This document shows positions 33,465 to 43,373 of a stretch of DNA of 64,000 bases, piece by piece. The position numbers were made by a program, and so were the translations under genes. A model generated the notes under the pieces. The model saw nothing but the letters and a program-made list of their open reading frames with translations. It had not been told where the DNA came from and made no database searches. Positions within the stretch are counted from its first letter, which is position 1. Every line of letters starts with the position of its first letter. Source of the DNA: Flavobacterium xinjiangense (lineage in GTDB: Bacteria > Bacteroidota > Bacteroidia > Flavobacteriales > Flavobacteriaceae); contig NZ_FRCL01000010.1 in assembly GCF_900142885.1 (NCBI RefSeq), forward strand, positions 1-64,000, written 5' to 3'.

Positions 33465-34214
33465 ATGAATACCTACTACATACATAACGGAAATGAAAGT
33501 ACAGGTCCATTTGGGCTAGACGAACTAAGAAGTAAAAAAATTACTAAAACTACTCCTGTCTGGTGCCAAGGAATGGAAGACTGGAAATACGCAGAAGAGG
33601 TGATGGAATTGAAAACTATTTTAATGATAGTTCCTCCGCCTTTAAAACCTATCACTACGCCTACCCAAACGACAAAAGCTATAGACAAAGAACTTAATCC
33701 CAAAATTTTAGGAATTAAGAAAGATGTCTTTTTTCCGGTTTTAATTGTTTTAGTTTTAATAATTGGAACAGTAAGTTTTAATCTTTTTGAAGAAAATAGA
33801 AAAAATGTATTAGAGCAAAAAAATACGGTTACGGAAAGAAACAATCAACAATTTCTGATACAACAAAGAGAAATAGAGGAACAAAAAATTCGTATCGCAG
33901 AACAAGAACGCAAAGAATTAGAAAGGCTTACAACCGAAAGAAAGCAACAAATAAGTAGTCGGCTTTTAGATATTCAAAAACAGCTACTTGATGATATTAG
34001 AAATCTGGAAGAGGCAAAAAATAAGTTAGTTGAAGCAAACGATTTTGAATTTTTGAGAACAACCGACGAAAAAAGTGAAGAAATAAGCTTAATCCAAAGA
34101 GATATTGAACATTGGATAACTGAAATTGATAAACTTAGAAAAGAAAAAGATCAAATATATTTAGAACTGGAAAAAATACAGCCAAAAGTTAGTGGAGTTA
34201 CCGACGTAAATTAG
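33465..34214 (+). CDS. GYF_2 domain membrane protein with coiled coil
   Basis: A 249-aa protein. Residues 1-50 are a GYF_2 (DUF4339) domain (YYIHNGNESTGPFGLDEL and VWCQGMEDWKYAEEV). A transmembrane helix follows at about 89-107 (VFFPVLIVLVLIIGTVSF), then a long coiled coil to residue ~240 (QREIEEQKIRIAEQERKEL). GYF_2 domains bind proline-rich peptides, here on the cytoplasmic side. Function unknown; it lies alone. Confidence 0.8.
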   Translation: MNTYYIHNGNESTGPFGLDELRSKKITKTTPVWCQGMEDWKYAEEVMELKTILMIVPPPLKPITTPTQTTKAIDKELNPKILGIKKDVFFPVLIVLVLIIGTVSFNLFEENRKNVLEQKNTVTERNNQQFLIQQREIEEQKIRIAEQERKELERLTTERKQQISSRLLDIQKQLLDDIRNLEEAKNKLVEANDFEFLRTTDEKSEEISLIQRDIEHWITEIDKLRKEKDQIYLELEKIQPKVSGVTDVN

Positions 34215-34289
34215 TTGGTGATTTTAATTAATTAGTGTTTTCTTAATATTAGAGAGCAATAAAAGTAGTATTCGTAAGCAATAAAGAAA

Positions 34290-34883
34290 TCAATCACACT
34301 TCAACCACCCTGTGATACTCATTCGGGTATTTTGGGTTACCAAAACCTCATGCACCAATTCGTCACTCTTGAAAAAAACGGTTTTACCTTGAGTAGGTGA
34401 AATTTTTTGATTATTATTTATTTGATGAATTAACAACTCTCCGCCATCACTTTCCTGCCAATCACTATTCAAATAACTAATCATGGAGTACTTTCGACTT
34501 GGGTTGTTTTTGAACTGATCCAAATGCTTTAGATAAAAATCGCCTTTTTCATACAAGGAATAATGAAACTCATATCCGGTAATACCAGTATAACAACTTA
34601 AATTTAAATAGGTTATAAAAGCTTCGATTTGAGTAAAAAATTCGTTTTCGAAGGCATTATTATGCTTTTTATCCAACCAATAAATAGAATCACTTCGCAC
34701 CGCACTATCGTAAGAAATAGATTCTGAGTTACCTGTTCCTGCTTCTATCAACAAACTCTGTTGGTTTAAGGCAAGTAAATTTTGCTTTAAGCTATTCGCC
34801 AAAGCGTCACTTAAAAAATGTTCGGATATACCCACACTATTTTCAATATAAGAGGCTATTAAATCCTCAAAGCTGTTTTCCAT
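34290..34883 (-). CDS. 2OG-Fe(II) dioxygenase (prolyl-hydroxylase-like)
   Basis: A 197-aa protein from ATG 34883, preferred over a longer upstream start. The iron ligands H120 and D122 (LKHLDQF) and H178 (ELVHEV), with the 2-oxoglutarate-binding R187 (RMSITGWL), form the HxD...H...R pattern. The strand YSMISYLNSDWQESDGGELLIH is characteristic of SM-20/P4H-like enzymes. Such proteins hydroxylate a protein or small molecule; the substrate is unknown. It stands alone. Confidence 0.85.
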   Translation of the reverse strand: MENSFEDLIASYIENSVGISEHFLSDALANSLKQNLLALNQQSLLIEAGTGNSESISYDSAVRSDSIYWLDKKHNNAFENEFFTQIEAFITYLNLSCYTGITGYEFHYSLYEKGDFYLKHLDQFKNNPSRKYSMISYLNSDWQESDGGELLIHQINNNQKISPTQGKTVFFKSDELVHEVLVTQNTRMSITGWLKCD

Positions 34884-35093
34884 GTCTTTTTTGTTAACTG
34901 CAAATACAGCCAACGGGACAAGGTAGACTAAATAAAATCGTTACTGGCTCATTATGAAATAAATAAAAATTTAAAGTGCAAAATCGTTCATATAAAGTAA
35001 AACACAATGACAATTATAAACATATTAGTCATTTAAGAAACTACTAAATTATAATTCCTTAAATGACTTACATGGTTTAAACCTTTTAGGTAT

Positions 35094-36557
35094 TTACAAC
35101 TTACTGATATAACTTCCGTAGATATCTTTAAATTGATAACCATCAGCAAAGCGATCTTTACTAAGTTTTTTATATTCTACCAATCCCCAAAGTATGAATT
35201 CTTTCATGAAAAACTTATCTTCTTTTTCTAATTCCGGTTGGTATTTCTTGATTAAAATTTCTAAGGGAACAATACTTCCTAAAATTCTTTGATACTCTTC
35301 ATCTGAACAATCATCCAATAATTCAAAACCGCTTTCTGCAAAAAACCATTCGATGATATCCGTATAAGGTGTTTTCTCGTCTTGTTTTTCCAGTTTTTCA
35401 ATTTTTGGAAAATAGGCAGGAAAAAAAGTATGAATGGCATCACCCAATAAATGTTGAGCCACTAAGGCTGCACCCTCCTGCTCTCCTTCATAAACTAATT
35501 CTACTTTACCTGTAATTGCTGGAATAATTCCCATAAAATCAGATAATCGTAAAGTCGTTTTATCCTCTCCTGATTTCAACGCTCTTCTTTCTGCAGTGCT
35601 TAATAAATTTTCTAGAGCAGTGATACTCAATCTTGCACTCACACCGCTTTTATTATCAATGTACTCGCTTTCTCTGGCTTCAAAACTAATTTGTTCCAAT
35701 AAATCTCTCGCTAATGAAGGAACATAAACCATATCACTTTGGCTAACATCCAGTTTAGCTTCCTGCTCTGTAATTGTTCTGGCAATTTTTATAGTATCAG
35801 GGTAATGCGTTAAGATTTGAGAGCCAATTCTGTCTTTCAATGGTGTAACAATACTTCCACGATTAGTATAGTCCTCCGGATTTGCAGTAAAAACAAACTG
35901 CATATCTAGTGGCATTCTTAATTTGAAACCTCGAATCTGGATATCACCTTCTTGCAATATATTGAACAATGCTACTTGAATTCGAGCCTGTAAATCTGGT
36001 AATTCATTGATTACAAAAATACAACGATTAGCACGCGGAATCATTCCAAAATGTATTACACGATCATCAGCATAAGAAAGCTTTAAATTCGCTGCTTTTA
36101 TTGGATCTACATCACCTATTAAATCTGCAACTGTAACATCTGGCGTGGCTAATTTTTCGAAAAAACGATCGTTTCGGTGCAACCAAGAAATTGGAGTTTC
36201 ATCTCCCTTGATTTCAATTATATCTTTGGCAAAACGTGAAATGGGTTGCAAAGGATCATCATTAATTTCCGAACCAGTCACAAAAGGAATGTATTCATCT
36301 AATAATTCAATCATTTTGCGTGCCAGTCTCGTTTTGGCTTGACCACGAAGACCTAATAAATTAATATTGTGACGCGATAAGATTGCACGTTCTAATTCGG
36401 GAATTACGGTATTCTCAAAACCGTGTACTCCTTCAAAAGTGGGTTTTCCTAATTTAATTTTTTCTCTAAGGTTGGTACGCAGCTCATCCTTGATACTTTT
36501 GCCTTTATAACCTGATTCTTTTAATTCTCCTAGTGTTTTTATATTTTCTATTTTCAT
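35094..36557 (-). CDS. MoxR/Mg-chelatase-like AAA+ ATPase
   Basis: A 487-aa AAA+ protein. Walker A is GLRGQAKT (69-76) and Walker B FVINEL around residues 181-186, with Asn where most relatives have Asp before the catalytic Glu. PLDMQFVFTANPEDYTNRG is a sensor-1 region and PLKDRIGSQILTHYP an arginine-finger region. It pairs with the VWA protein ending 37 nt upstream on the same strand. AAA/VWA pairs resemble the magnesium chelatase I/D and MoxR systems that insert metals or remodel proteins. The C-terminal ~120 residues have no recognised motif. Confidence 0.87.
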   Translation of the reverse strand: MKIENIKTLGELKESGYKGKSIKDELRTNLREKIKLGKPTFEGVHGFENTVIPELERAILSRHNINLLGLRGQAKTRLARKMIELLDEYIPFVTGSEINDDPLQPISRFAKDIIEIKGDETPISWLHRNDRFFEKLATPDVTVADLIGDVDPIKAANLKLSYADDRVIHFGMIPRANRCIFVINELPDLQARIQVALFNILQEGDIQIRGFKLRMPLDMQFVFTANPEDYTNRGSIVTPLKDRIGSQILTHYPDTIKIARTITEQEAKLDVSQSDMVYVPSLARDLLEQISFEARESEYIDNKSGVSARLSITALENLLSTAERRALKSGEDKTTLRLSDFMGIIPAITGKVELVYEGEQEGAALVAQHLLGDAIHTFFPAYFPKIEKLEKQDEKTPYTDIIEWFFAESGFELLDDCSDEEYQRILGSIVPLEILIKKYQPELEKEDKFFMKEFILWGLVEYKKLSKDRFADGYQFKDIYGSYISKL

Positions 36558-36594
36558 GTGATTGTCTTTCGTCTTGTTTCTTTTCTTTAATCCT

Positions 36595-37719
36595 TTATTT
36601 TATTCTTTTTTTACGATTTGTTTCATAATCTTCAAAAATCATTTCTCCTAAACCTTTCAACCCGGTATAGAATGCTTTTCCTTGGTTAGCTTCCGTAAAT
36701 CGATTGACAAACTGTTGTAAATACGGATCATTAGCAATCATGAAAGTGGTGATGGGAATGTGCAATTTTCGGGCCTGCTGCGCCTGACTGTAGCATTTAT
36801 CCACAATATATTCGTCAAGTCCATTGCTGTTCATATAATACGAACCGTCTTTTTCACGAACACAACTTGGTTTACCATCTGTAATCATGAAAATTTGCTT
36901 GTTGGTATTTCGTTTCCTGCGGAGAATATCCATGGCCAGTTGTAAACCCGCAACCGTATTGGTGTGAAAAGGTCCTACTTTCAAATAGGGCAAGTCTTTG
37001 ATTGCAATCGTCCAAGCATCATTTCCAAAAACCAGAATATCTAAAGTGTCTTTTGGATAACGCGTCGTAATCAATTCAGCCAGAGCCATTGCCACTTTTT
37101 TAGCAGGTGTGATTCGGTCTTCACCGTATAAAATCATACTGTGACTGATGTCAATCATCAAAACGGTACTCATTTGGGATTTGAATTGGGTTTCTTCGAC
37201 GACCAAATCGTTTTCAGTGAGCATAAAACTTTCTACTCCATTATTGATTTGGGCATTGCGTAAACTTTCGGTTAACGAAATCCTTTCTAGTCCATCACCA
37301 AAATGAAACTCTCGAAATTCCCCCGTATGTTCATCTCCATTTCCAGAATGTTTTGTTTTGTGATTGCCACTTCCAGATCGCTTTAAGTTCCCAAAAATGT
37401 TATCTAAAGCTTGTTGCCGAATGGCCCGTTCGGTTTTTGAAGTGATTATAATTCCTGAAGTACCATCTTCTTTGAGTTCATCACGGATGTACCCTTTTTT
37501 CTTTAAATCTTCGATGAAATCATCAATGGTATAATGTTCATCAGTCAGTTTATACTCCTTGTCTAATTCTCGCAACCAATCAATCGCTTCATCAAAATCT
37601 CCTGAAGTATGTGTGATTAATTCTTTGAAAATACCAAAGAGCTTATCAAAGGGAGACTGAAATGGGGCTTCGTATTGCTTGAAATAAAAACCTTTTTTAT
37701 TATCATTTTTCATAGACAA
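36595..37719 (-). CDS. VWA domain protein
   Basis: A 374-aa protein. A charged N-terminal half with a His/Gly-rich linker (SGSGNHKTKHSGNGDE) is followed by a von Willebrand A domain with MIDAS motif D190-x-S192-x-S194 (VLMIDISHSMILYG), GFG-like LDILVFGNDAW and the last MIDAS Asp in IFMITDGKPS. It precedes the AAA+ gene by 37 nt in the same direction, so the two probably form a complex in which the VWA protein is the metal-dependent adaptor. It is a typical partner of MoxR-type ATPases; the client is unknown. Confidence 0.87.
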   Translation of the reverse strand: MSMKNDNKKGFYFKQYEAPFQSPFDKLFGIFKELITHTSGDFDEAIDWLRELDKEYKLTDEHYTIDDFIEDLKKKGYIRDELKEDGTSGIIITSKTERAIRQQALDNIFGNLKRSGSGNHKTKHSGNGDEHTGEFREFHFGDGLERISLTESLRNAQINNGVESFMLTENDLVVEETQFKSQMSTVLMIDISHSMILYGEDRITPAKKVAMALAELITTRYPKDTLDILVFGNDAWTIAIKDLPYLKVGPFHTNTVAGLQLAMDILRRKRNTNKQIFMITDGKPSCVREKDGSYYMNSNGLDEYIVDKCYSQAQQARKLHIPITTFMIANDPYLQQFVNRFTEANQGKAFYTGLKGLGEMIFEDYETNRKKRIK

Positions 37720-37818
37720 TAAAATTACATTAATAAAAAATGTACTCTGTACAAACGTTTATTAATTTTTAGTTAAAAACAGTAAGCCAATATTAAGCCG
37801 GTTTTTATAAAATAAAAA

Positions 37819-38202
37819 TTAATTAAAAAATTTCCCATCGACATAAAACCAACTACCGTTTTCGAATATGAAAGCAGAAAATTCGTGATGGATTTGTTTT
37901 TGAAGGTTTGTATCCAAAAAATAGGCTTTGAATTCAACCGTTTTCGCTGTAGCGTTGATAATTTCTAATTTAAGCCATTGATTACTGCTAGCCCAATTTA
38001 GAATTTCGGATTTAGAGTGGTATTTCCTTTTAGAAAAATGAGTTGTAGCCACTAAATATTCAGCGTGAAGTGTGGCATAAGCGGAATAACGAGATTGCAT
38101 TAAGGATAAAGCCGTTGGGGCTTTTTGATCTCCTAATATAAAAAGTTCACAACATTCCTCAAAAGTTTTTGAGGAACCGCAATAGCATTTTTTTTCAATC
38201 AT
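37819..38202 (-). CDS. YchJ-family SEC-C motif protein
   Basis: A 127-aa protein with N-terminal SEC-C zinc ligands (KKCYCGSSKTFEECC) and a NTF2-like core (ALSLMQSRYSAYATLHAEYLV, then VEFKAYF and WFYVDGKF). It matches the short YchJ/UPF0225 proteins, which are of unknown function. It is 16 nt upstream of nothing on its own strand in front of it except the 80-aa gene at 38219, with which it is probably co-transcribed. Confidence 0.83.
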   Translation of the reverse strand: MIEKKCYCGSSKTFEECCELFILGDQKAPTALSLMQSRYSAYATLHAEYLVATTHFSKRKYHSKSEILNWASSNQWLKLEIINATAKTVEFKAYFLDTNLQKQIHHEFSAFIFENGSWFYVDGKFFN

Positions 38203-38218
38203 TTTTCAATGAAAATTT

Positions 38219-38461
38219 TTAATTTGAACCTGTAACTTGTCCGTCAAGCCCAACAATTTTTTGATGCAATTGATTTAATAATACTTGATAGCGACTTATT
38301 TCCATTAGGTCTTCATCGTCTTCAGAAAAATCAAGCAATTCGTCCAGTTCCTCACTCACTTCAACTAATTTATTGCTGGCTTCTCGCGCATTCTTTTCGG
38401 CGATAAAATCAATTATTTCCTGCACATTACTTTTTATTGCGTCAAATTTATCTTTTTGCAT
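38219..38461 (-). CDS. Small acidic helical protein, unknown
   Basis: An 80-aa, strongly acidic and probably coiled-coil protein (ELDELLDFSEDDEDLMEI). No family recognised. It sits between the 51-aa gene at 38470 (8-nt gap) and the YchJ-like gene (16-nt gap) on the same strand, so the three appear to form one operon. Confidence 0.6.
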   Translation of the reverse strand: MQKDKFDAIKSNVQEIIDFIAEKNAREASNKLVEVSEELDELLDFSEDDEDLMEISRYQVLLNQLHQKIVGLDGQVTGSN

Positions 38462-38469
38462 ACTAGTAT

Positions 38470-38625
38470 TTATTGATTACTCTCGGAAGAATTAGTTTCG
38501 TTAAACTTCTTTACAATTTGCTTTAATTTTTCTTTACGATCTCGCTCAGCTTGCTTTGCTTTGTCCTGCGCTTTATGCAGTTTATCGTTGTGTTTCTTGA
38601 TATTCCCTTCATTATTTCTACTCAT
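38470..38625 (-). CDS. 51-aa basic protein, unknown
   Basis: From ATG 38625, with AAGGAA directly upstream, the reverse strand encodes 51 residues rich in Lys and Glu (starts MSRNNEGNIKKHNDK, ends NETNSSESNQ). It is probably helical. The stop lies 8 nt before the 80-aa gene. Short basic proteins of this kind are frequent in Flavobacteria; function unknown. Confidence 0.55.
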   Translation of the reverse strand: MSRNNEGNIKKHNDKLHKAQDKAKQAERDRKEKLKQIVKKFNETNSSESNQ

Positions 38626-39006
38626 TTCCTTTACTCTTAATTATCACAAATCAATTATTTGATTCAAAACTTGTGCAAAGTTCGGGTTATTTATTCAAAT
38701 TTAGATTGTTTTTGTCTTGATTATCGATTGGATTCAAGATTCACTCAGACTAATTAGCAACTTTCTAAACGCAAAAAAATAATAAAAATAAGATATTACT
38801 TATAGAAAAATCAAACTTTATTGCGAAAATTAAATCCGAAATTTAAATAGCGTTGATAAACTATTATGTATTAATACAGTATGGACTACTCCAGTAGTGT
38901 CAGAAAATTTCTTTGCAATCAATTAGCGACTTGTGCTAATTAATTATTTTTTTTTTATATTTAGCCATTAGTAAAAAAAAAGTCTCAAAGCCGATCAAAT
39001 TATCCT
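38626..39006. other. 381-bp divergent intergenic region
   Basis: Separates the reverse operon ending at the 51-aa gene from the plus-strand kinase. It has a 12-bp palindrome TGTATTAATACA near 38867-38878 and a T-rich tract at 38945-38960. I see no -7 box with good fit and no gene. Confidence 0.45.
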
Positions 39007-41847
39007 ATGATATTAGAAAAAAAATGGACAAAGTTTATTTCGTGGTTTTTAAATAAACCAAAAACTACAGGTCTGCTTGTGTTCCTTTTTTTAAGCCTAG
39101 TTGTTGGCTATATTGTTTATCAACAATATCGAATAGTTAAAGAAGATGAGCACACGGAAATGAATAACACGCTACAAAGCGTTCATCAAAATATAGAACA
39201 ATCCCTAAGAAACTGCTATACTACTACATTAACTTTAGCATTAACTATAAATGACAAAGGTGATCCAGAAAATTTTGATGCTATTGGAAAAAAACTATTA
39301 GAATCCAATCATAGTATTTCTGCCGTTCAACTAGTGCCAAAAGGAGTGATCAAATATGTTTATCCAATGAAAGGGAATGAGGCTGCGATGAACTTAAATA
39401 TTTTAGCTCCTCCTTATCTTAAGGAAGCACTAAAATCGATTGCAACTCAAAAAATGTATTTTGCTGGTCCTTTACAATTAAAACAGGGAGGTGTTGGAAT
39501 TGTTGGACGTTTCCCTGTTTTTCATAATAACGTTTTTTGGGGATTTTCTGCTGTAGTCATTAAATTGAATCATTTATTAGAATATTCAGGCATTAATAAT
39601 GTTGATGGATCAAAATATTATTTTCAGATATCCAAAAAAAATCCAGTTACCCTACAAGAAGTTTTTTATTTACGCAATACAAGTAATTTTTCTAAAAAAT
39701 ATCACATTTCTGCATCTATTCCTGATGGAGAATGGAAATTATACCTAATTTCTAAACATCAGAATTACCTATACTACCAAATTTTAATTCCAGGAATTTT
39801 AGGTCTTATTTTTGCAGCAGCTTTTGGTTTCACTATAACTTCTCTTTTAAGAATGCCTAAAGAATTACAGCTTTTAGTTCATAACCAGGCAACGAAACTT
39901 TTGAATAGTGAAATAAAATACAAGTCGATTTTTGATCAGGCCGCAGTAGGAATTGCTTATGTCGATTCATACACCGGTAATTTTCTCGAAGTCAACAAGC
40001 AAAATTGTATCCTACTTGGGTACTCTGAACAGGAAATGAAAGAGCGAAATTTTCAATCCGTAACGCATCCTGATGATCTAGAAGAGGATTTGATGAATAT
40101 GGAAAAACTAAAAGAAGGGAAAATCCGAAAATATGCAATGGAAAAGCGATACATCACGAAAAAAAATGATGTTATCTGGGCAAAACTAACTGTTTCACCA
40201 CTTTGGGATATTGGTGAGAAACCCACAACCCACATTGCAATTATCGAAGACATTTCATTAAAAAAAGAAGCAGAGGAATTAATTGAAAAAAGTGAGATCC
40301 GATTCAAGAGCTTATTTGATGATTCACCCTTACCATTGCGAGAAGAAGATTTTTCGGAAGTAAAAATATATCTGGAAGAATTAAATTTGCTGGGAAAGAA
40401 AGAAGATGAAATCACACATTTTTTATCTAACAATCCCGCTGTATTAAACAAATTGAATTCACTTATTAAAATTATAGATGTGAATCATGCCTGTTTAAAA
40501 CTTTTCAACGTTAAAAGTAAAGCAGAATTGATTGAAAATAGCAGTGTATTATTTGAGTTTAATTGCAAATATGAATTCATAAAGCAATTAGTTGCAATCA
40601 GTCAAGGTGAAAAACAATTTATTAACGATACCAAAATTAAAAATATAAATGGTGAGTTTCGTGATATAAATTTAAGGTGGAATATAATACGAGGCTATCG
40701 AAAAACACTTGCGAGAATTATTGTTTCTACTGAAGACATTACAGAGCGAAAAGCAAGTGAGAAACTTATTTCGGATACCCAAATTCGAACTGAATCTTTA
40801 ATCAATACAATAGACGGAATTGTTTGGGAATGTAAAATTAAAGACCTTGCCTTCTCTTTTATTAGTCAAAAAGTCGAAAAAATATTAGGTTATACTCCCG
40901 AAGAATGGTTGGCAAGTGATACGTTTTGGCTAGATCATATTTATGAAGAAGACAAGCAATGGACAGTAGATTTTTGTGCTTCTAAGACCATGCAAAATTT
41001 ACATCACGATTTTGAGTACCGAATGGTTGCTAAAAACGGCTCGATCGTTTGGCTGAGAGATATAGTAAATATTGTTTTCGAAAATGGAGAAGCAGTAAGT
41101 TTACGAGGTATTATGATTGACATTACAAAAACTAAAACAGCCGAAAAAGAATTAAATGATTCTTTCAATTTAGTTACTGAGCAAAATAAAAGACTTCTTA
41201 ATTTCTCTTATATCGTTTCTCATAATTTAAGATCACATACGAGCAATATTTCTTCAATTATGGATATAATTGAAATCTCGGAATCAGAAGAAGAAAGGAA
41301 TGAAATGATCCAGTTATTGAAATCTATTTCTAATTCCTTGAATGAAACCATGCTTCACTTAAACGAGGTCATCAATATTAGAACTAATATAGGTTTAGTA
41401 TCAGAATCCTTAAATCTAAAACAATATATAGATACGGCGCAAAGGGTCCTAACCGAGCAAATAACACTAAATGATGTTGCAATTACCTCTGTGATACCGC
41501 ACGACGTCATGGTAAATTATAATCCGGCGTATCTGGAAAGTATACTTTATAATGTTATCTCTAATTCAATTAGATACAGGCATCCGGAACGAAAACCAGC
41601 AATTTCAATAAAATGGTTTTTAGAAAAGGAGTTAAATGTATTACAAATTTCAGATAATGGAGTTGGAATAGATCTTGTTAAAAATGCGGATAAAATTTTT
41701 GGAATGTACAAAACATTCAGTAATAATGCTGATTCAAAAGGAATTGGACTATTTATTACAAAAAATCAAATTGATGCCATGGGAGGCAATATAACTGTAG
41801 AAAGCGAACCTAATATTGGGACTACATTTAAAATTTATATTCAATGA
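39007..41847 (+). CDS. CHASE/PAS sensor histidine kinase
   Basis: A 946-aa membrane kinase. A first TM helix at about 22-39 precedes an extracytoplasmic CHASE-like domain (about 45-255, with KMYFAGPLQLKQGG and GRFPVFHNN). A second TM at about 258-278 (ILIPGILGLIFAAAFGFT) leads to three PAS units (around residues 300-415, 430-585 and 595-715; EDISLKKEAEE and MIDITKTKTAE mark their ends). HisKA has H739 in YIVSHNLRSH, and HATPase has NVISNSIRYRH, ISDNGVGID and KGIGLFITKNQ. Its stop overlaps the next gene by 4 nt; the response regulator there is its obvious partner. Confidence 0.9.
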   Translation: MILEKKWTKFISWFLNKPKTTGLLVFLFLSLVVGYIVYQQYRIVKEDEHTEMNNTLQSVHQNIEQSLRNCYTTTLTLALTINDKGDPENFDAIGKKLLESNHSISAVQLVPKGVIKYVYPMKGNEAAMNLNILAPPYLKEALKSIATQKMYFAGPLQLKQGGVGIVGRFPVFHNNVFWGFSAVVIKLNHLLEYSGINNVDGSKYYFQISKKNPVTLQEVFYLRNTSNFSKKYHISASIPDGEWKLYLISKHQNYLYYQILIPGILGLIFAAAFGFTITSLLRMPKELQLLVHNQATKLLNSEIKYKSIFDQAAVGIAYVDSYTGNFLEVNKQNCILLGYSEQEMKERNFQSVTHPDDLEEDLMNMEKLKEGKIRKYAMEKRYITKKNDVIWAKLTVSPLWDIGEKPTTHIAIIEDISLKKEAEELIEKSEIRFKSLFDDSPLPLREEDFSEVKIYLEELNLLGKKEDEITHFLSNNPAVLNKLNSLIKIIDVNHACLKLFNVKSKAELIENSSVLFEFNCKYEFIKQLVAISQGEKQFINDTKIKNINGEFRDINLRWNIIRGYRKTLARIIVSTEDITERKASEKLISDTQIRTESLINTIDGIVWECKIKDLAFSFISQKVEKILGYTPEEWLASDTFWLDHIYEEDKQWTVDFCASKTMQNLHHDFEYRMVAKNGSIVWLRDIVNIVFENGEAVSLRGIMIDITKTKTAEKELNDSFNLVTEQNKRLLNFSYIVSHNLRSHTSNISSIMDIIEISESEEERNEMIQLLKSISNSLNETMLHLNEVINIRTNIGLVSESLNLKQYIDTAQRVLTEQITLNDVAITSVIPHDVMVNYNPAYLESILYNVISNSIRYRHPERKPAISIKWFLEKELNVLQISDNGVGIDLVKNADKIFGMYKTFSNNADSKGIGLFITKNQIDAMGGNITVESEPNIGTTFKIYIQ

Positions 41848-42239
41848 GAAAAAAAACAATATGGGTAATAGACGACGATACTATATATCAAATTATAGTC
41901 AATAAAATTATTCAAAAATCTGAAATGTTCTCTACCGCAACTTCTTTTAAAAACGGTAAAGAAGCGATAGATGCTTTAACTCATTTAGCAAAGCAGGATG
42001 AATTGCTACCAGATATAATATTATTGGATATTAATATGCCCATAATGGATGGATGGGAATTTATGGAAGAAATGACAATTTTGAAGCCTTCAATGACCAA
42101 AAAAATGATTGTTTATGTCGTAAGTTCTTCCATTGCTATAGAAGACAAAAACAAATCGAAAATGTATCCAGATATATTAGGATATTTATCTAAACCTGTA
42201 AACATAAACGATTTAACTTTAATTGCCTCAAACGATTAA
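41844..42239 (+). CDS. Single-domain response regulator
   Basis: A 131-aa receiver with acidic pocket WVIDDD, phospho-acceptor D62 (IILLDINMPIMDGWEF), switch residues near VYVVSSS and the conserved Lys in YLSKPVNIND. There is no output domain, so it signals through protein contacts. The 4-nt ATGA overlap with the kinase gene shows coupling. It is followed by a strong bidirectional terminator. Confidence 0.92.
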   Translation: MRKKTIWVIDDDTIYQIIVNKIIQKSEMFSTATSFKNGKEAIDALTHLAKQDELLPDIILLDINMPIMDGWEFMEEMTILKPSMTKKMIVYVVSSSIAIEDKNKSKMYPDILGYLSKPVNINDLTLIASND

Positions 42240-42270
42240 AGTACCTTAATAAATTTTGGGAATTGTTGAT

Positions 42271-42310
42271 TTTAATCCTTAATGACATAAATCTGTCATT
42301 AAGGATTAAA
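42271..42310. terminator. 17-bp bidirectional terminator
   Basis: A perfect 17-bp inverted repeat (42271-42287 with 42294-42310) around a 6-nt loop, with A/T-rich flanks on both sides. It separates the convergent response-regulator gene and the reverse gene at 42313 and can end both. Confidence 0.88.
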
Positions 42311-42312
42311 AG

Positions 42313-42858
42313 CTAAACGATTTCTCTTTTTATCTCTTCCAAAGTTTTACGGGTAAATATTAATTCGTCGATAATTTTTTTTCGCAAAATGTTCAAATCA
42401 TCATATTCAAAATACTTTGCCCATGATGTCAACGCAAAGAGATTCCTAATTTGTTTGATTCTTTTTGTGGTTTCAAAACTTGTGCGAAGAATGGCTTTAT
42501 TATCATAATTCGGATTGTTTTTATGCTGATAATTGACAGTCTGTTTCAAATAATTTGCTTCTAAATAATACAACTCATCCACTGGATTATCATGATAAAA
42601 ATTCTCCCAAGGAGCAAAACCTAATTTAATTTTAGATTCTGATTCTGGCTCCAGTGGCTCCAATCGCCATTTGCTATTAGCTAACCGGCCCCAATGATTT
42701 GACAACCGATACATTCCTGATTTAGAATAATAATAACTGCTCCCTGCTTTACTTTGGTACTGAACTACCAATCCTTTGAGGCTACTCAATGACACTTCCT
42801 GAAACACACAAAAGGTATTTTTGAATGAATTGGGATTTGGACGAAATATTTTTTCCAT
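42313..42858 (-). CDS. Conserved hypothetical protein
   Basis: A 181-aa protein from ATG 42858, favoured over an upstream start because it begins MEKIFRPNPNSF after a clear ribosome-site region. It contains aromatic-rich strands (YQSKAGSSYYYSKSG and MYRLSNHWGRLANSKWRL) and a helical C-terminus. No named family recognised. It ends at the shared terminator. Confidence 0.65.
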   Translation of the reverse strand: MEKIFRPNPNSFKNTFCVFQEVSLSSLKGLVVQYQSKAGSSYYYSKSGMYRLSNHWGRLANSKWRLEPLEPESESKIKLGFAPWENFYHDNPVDELYYLEANYLKQTVNYQHKNNPNYDNKAILRTSFETTKRIKQIRNLFALTSWAKYFEYDDLNILRKKIIDELIFTRKTLEEIKREIV

Positions 42859-42950
42859 AAAACAAAGGTAATCAGAAAGTCTAAAATAGAGCAAGACAAA
42901 TAATATTTGATTAACTTTGCAAACTAGAATTTCAATAAATAAAATAGATC

Positions 42951-43199
42951 ATGACCAAAGCTGCAGACGAAAAGATGTTACAAAAAGGTGTATATACCGG
43001 AATAATTGAAAAAGATGAAAACAACAATTTTTTTTGTGGTGTATATCTTTTAGATTACAAAATGGTTCAGGCTAAACATACTGTTGGAGATTGGATTACA
43101 ATAAAATCCATAATCGAAAATCCAAGTGATATTAGTTATAATAAATATCAGAAAAAGTCAAAAAACTTTGACAAAGCAAATAATAAGCCACAGCAATAA
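42951..43199 (+). CDS. Small hypothetical protein
   Basis: An 82-aa protein; the middle resembles a small beta-rich domain (GVYTGIIEKDENNNFFCGVYLL) and the tail is basic. Family unknown. It is divergent from the 181-aa gene and not obviously linked to the J-domain gene 174 nt downstream. Confidence 0.6.
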   Translation: MTKAADEKMLQKGVYTGIIEKDENNNFFCGVYLLDYKMVQAKHTVGDWITIKSIIENPSDISYNKYQKKSKNFDKANNKPQQ

Positions 43200-43373
43200 A
43201 AATCGTTGAACCTTATTTTCAAATAAAATACCTAAATATTGGTCACTTTTTTTTGAAAATTTTTTAGTCATAAACTAAAAAGTTAAAAAAAAGTGTACCT
43301 TTGCAAAAAATTTGTCGATTTTGAAATCAAATTATATTGATTTTATATTAAAAGACAAGTAGTTACCATATTT

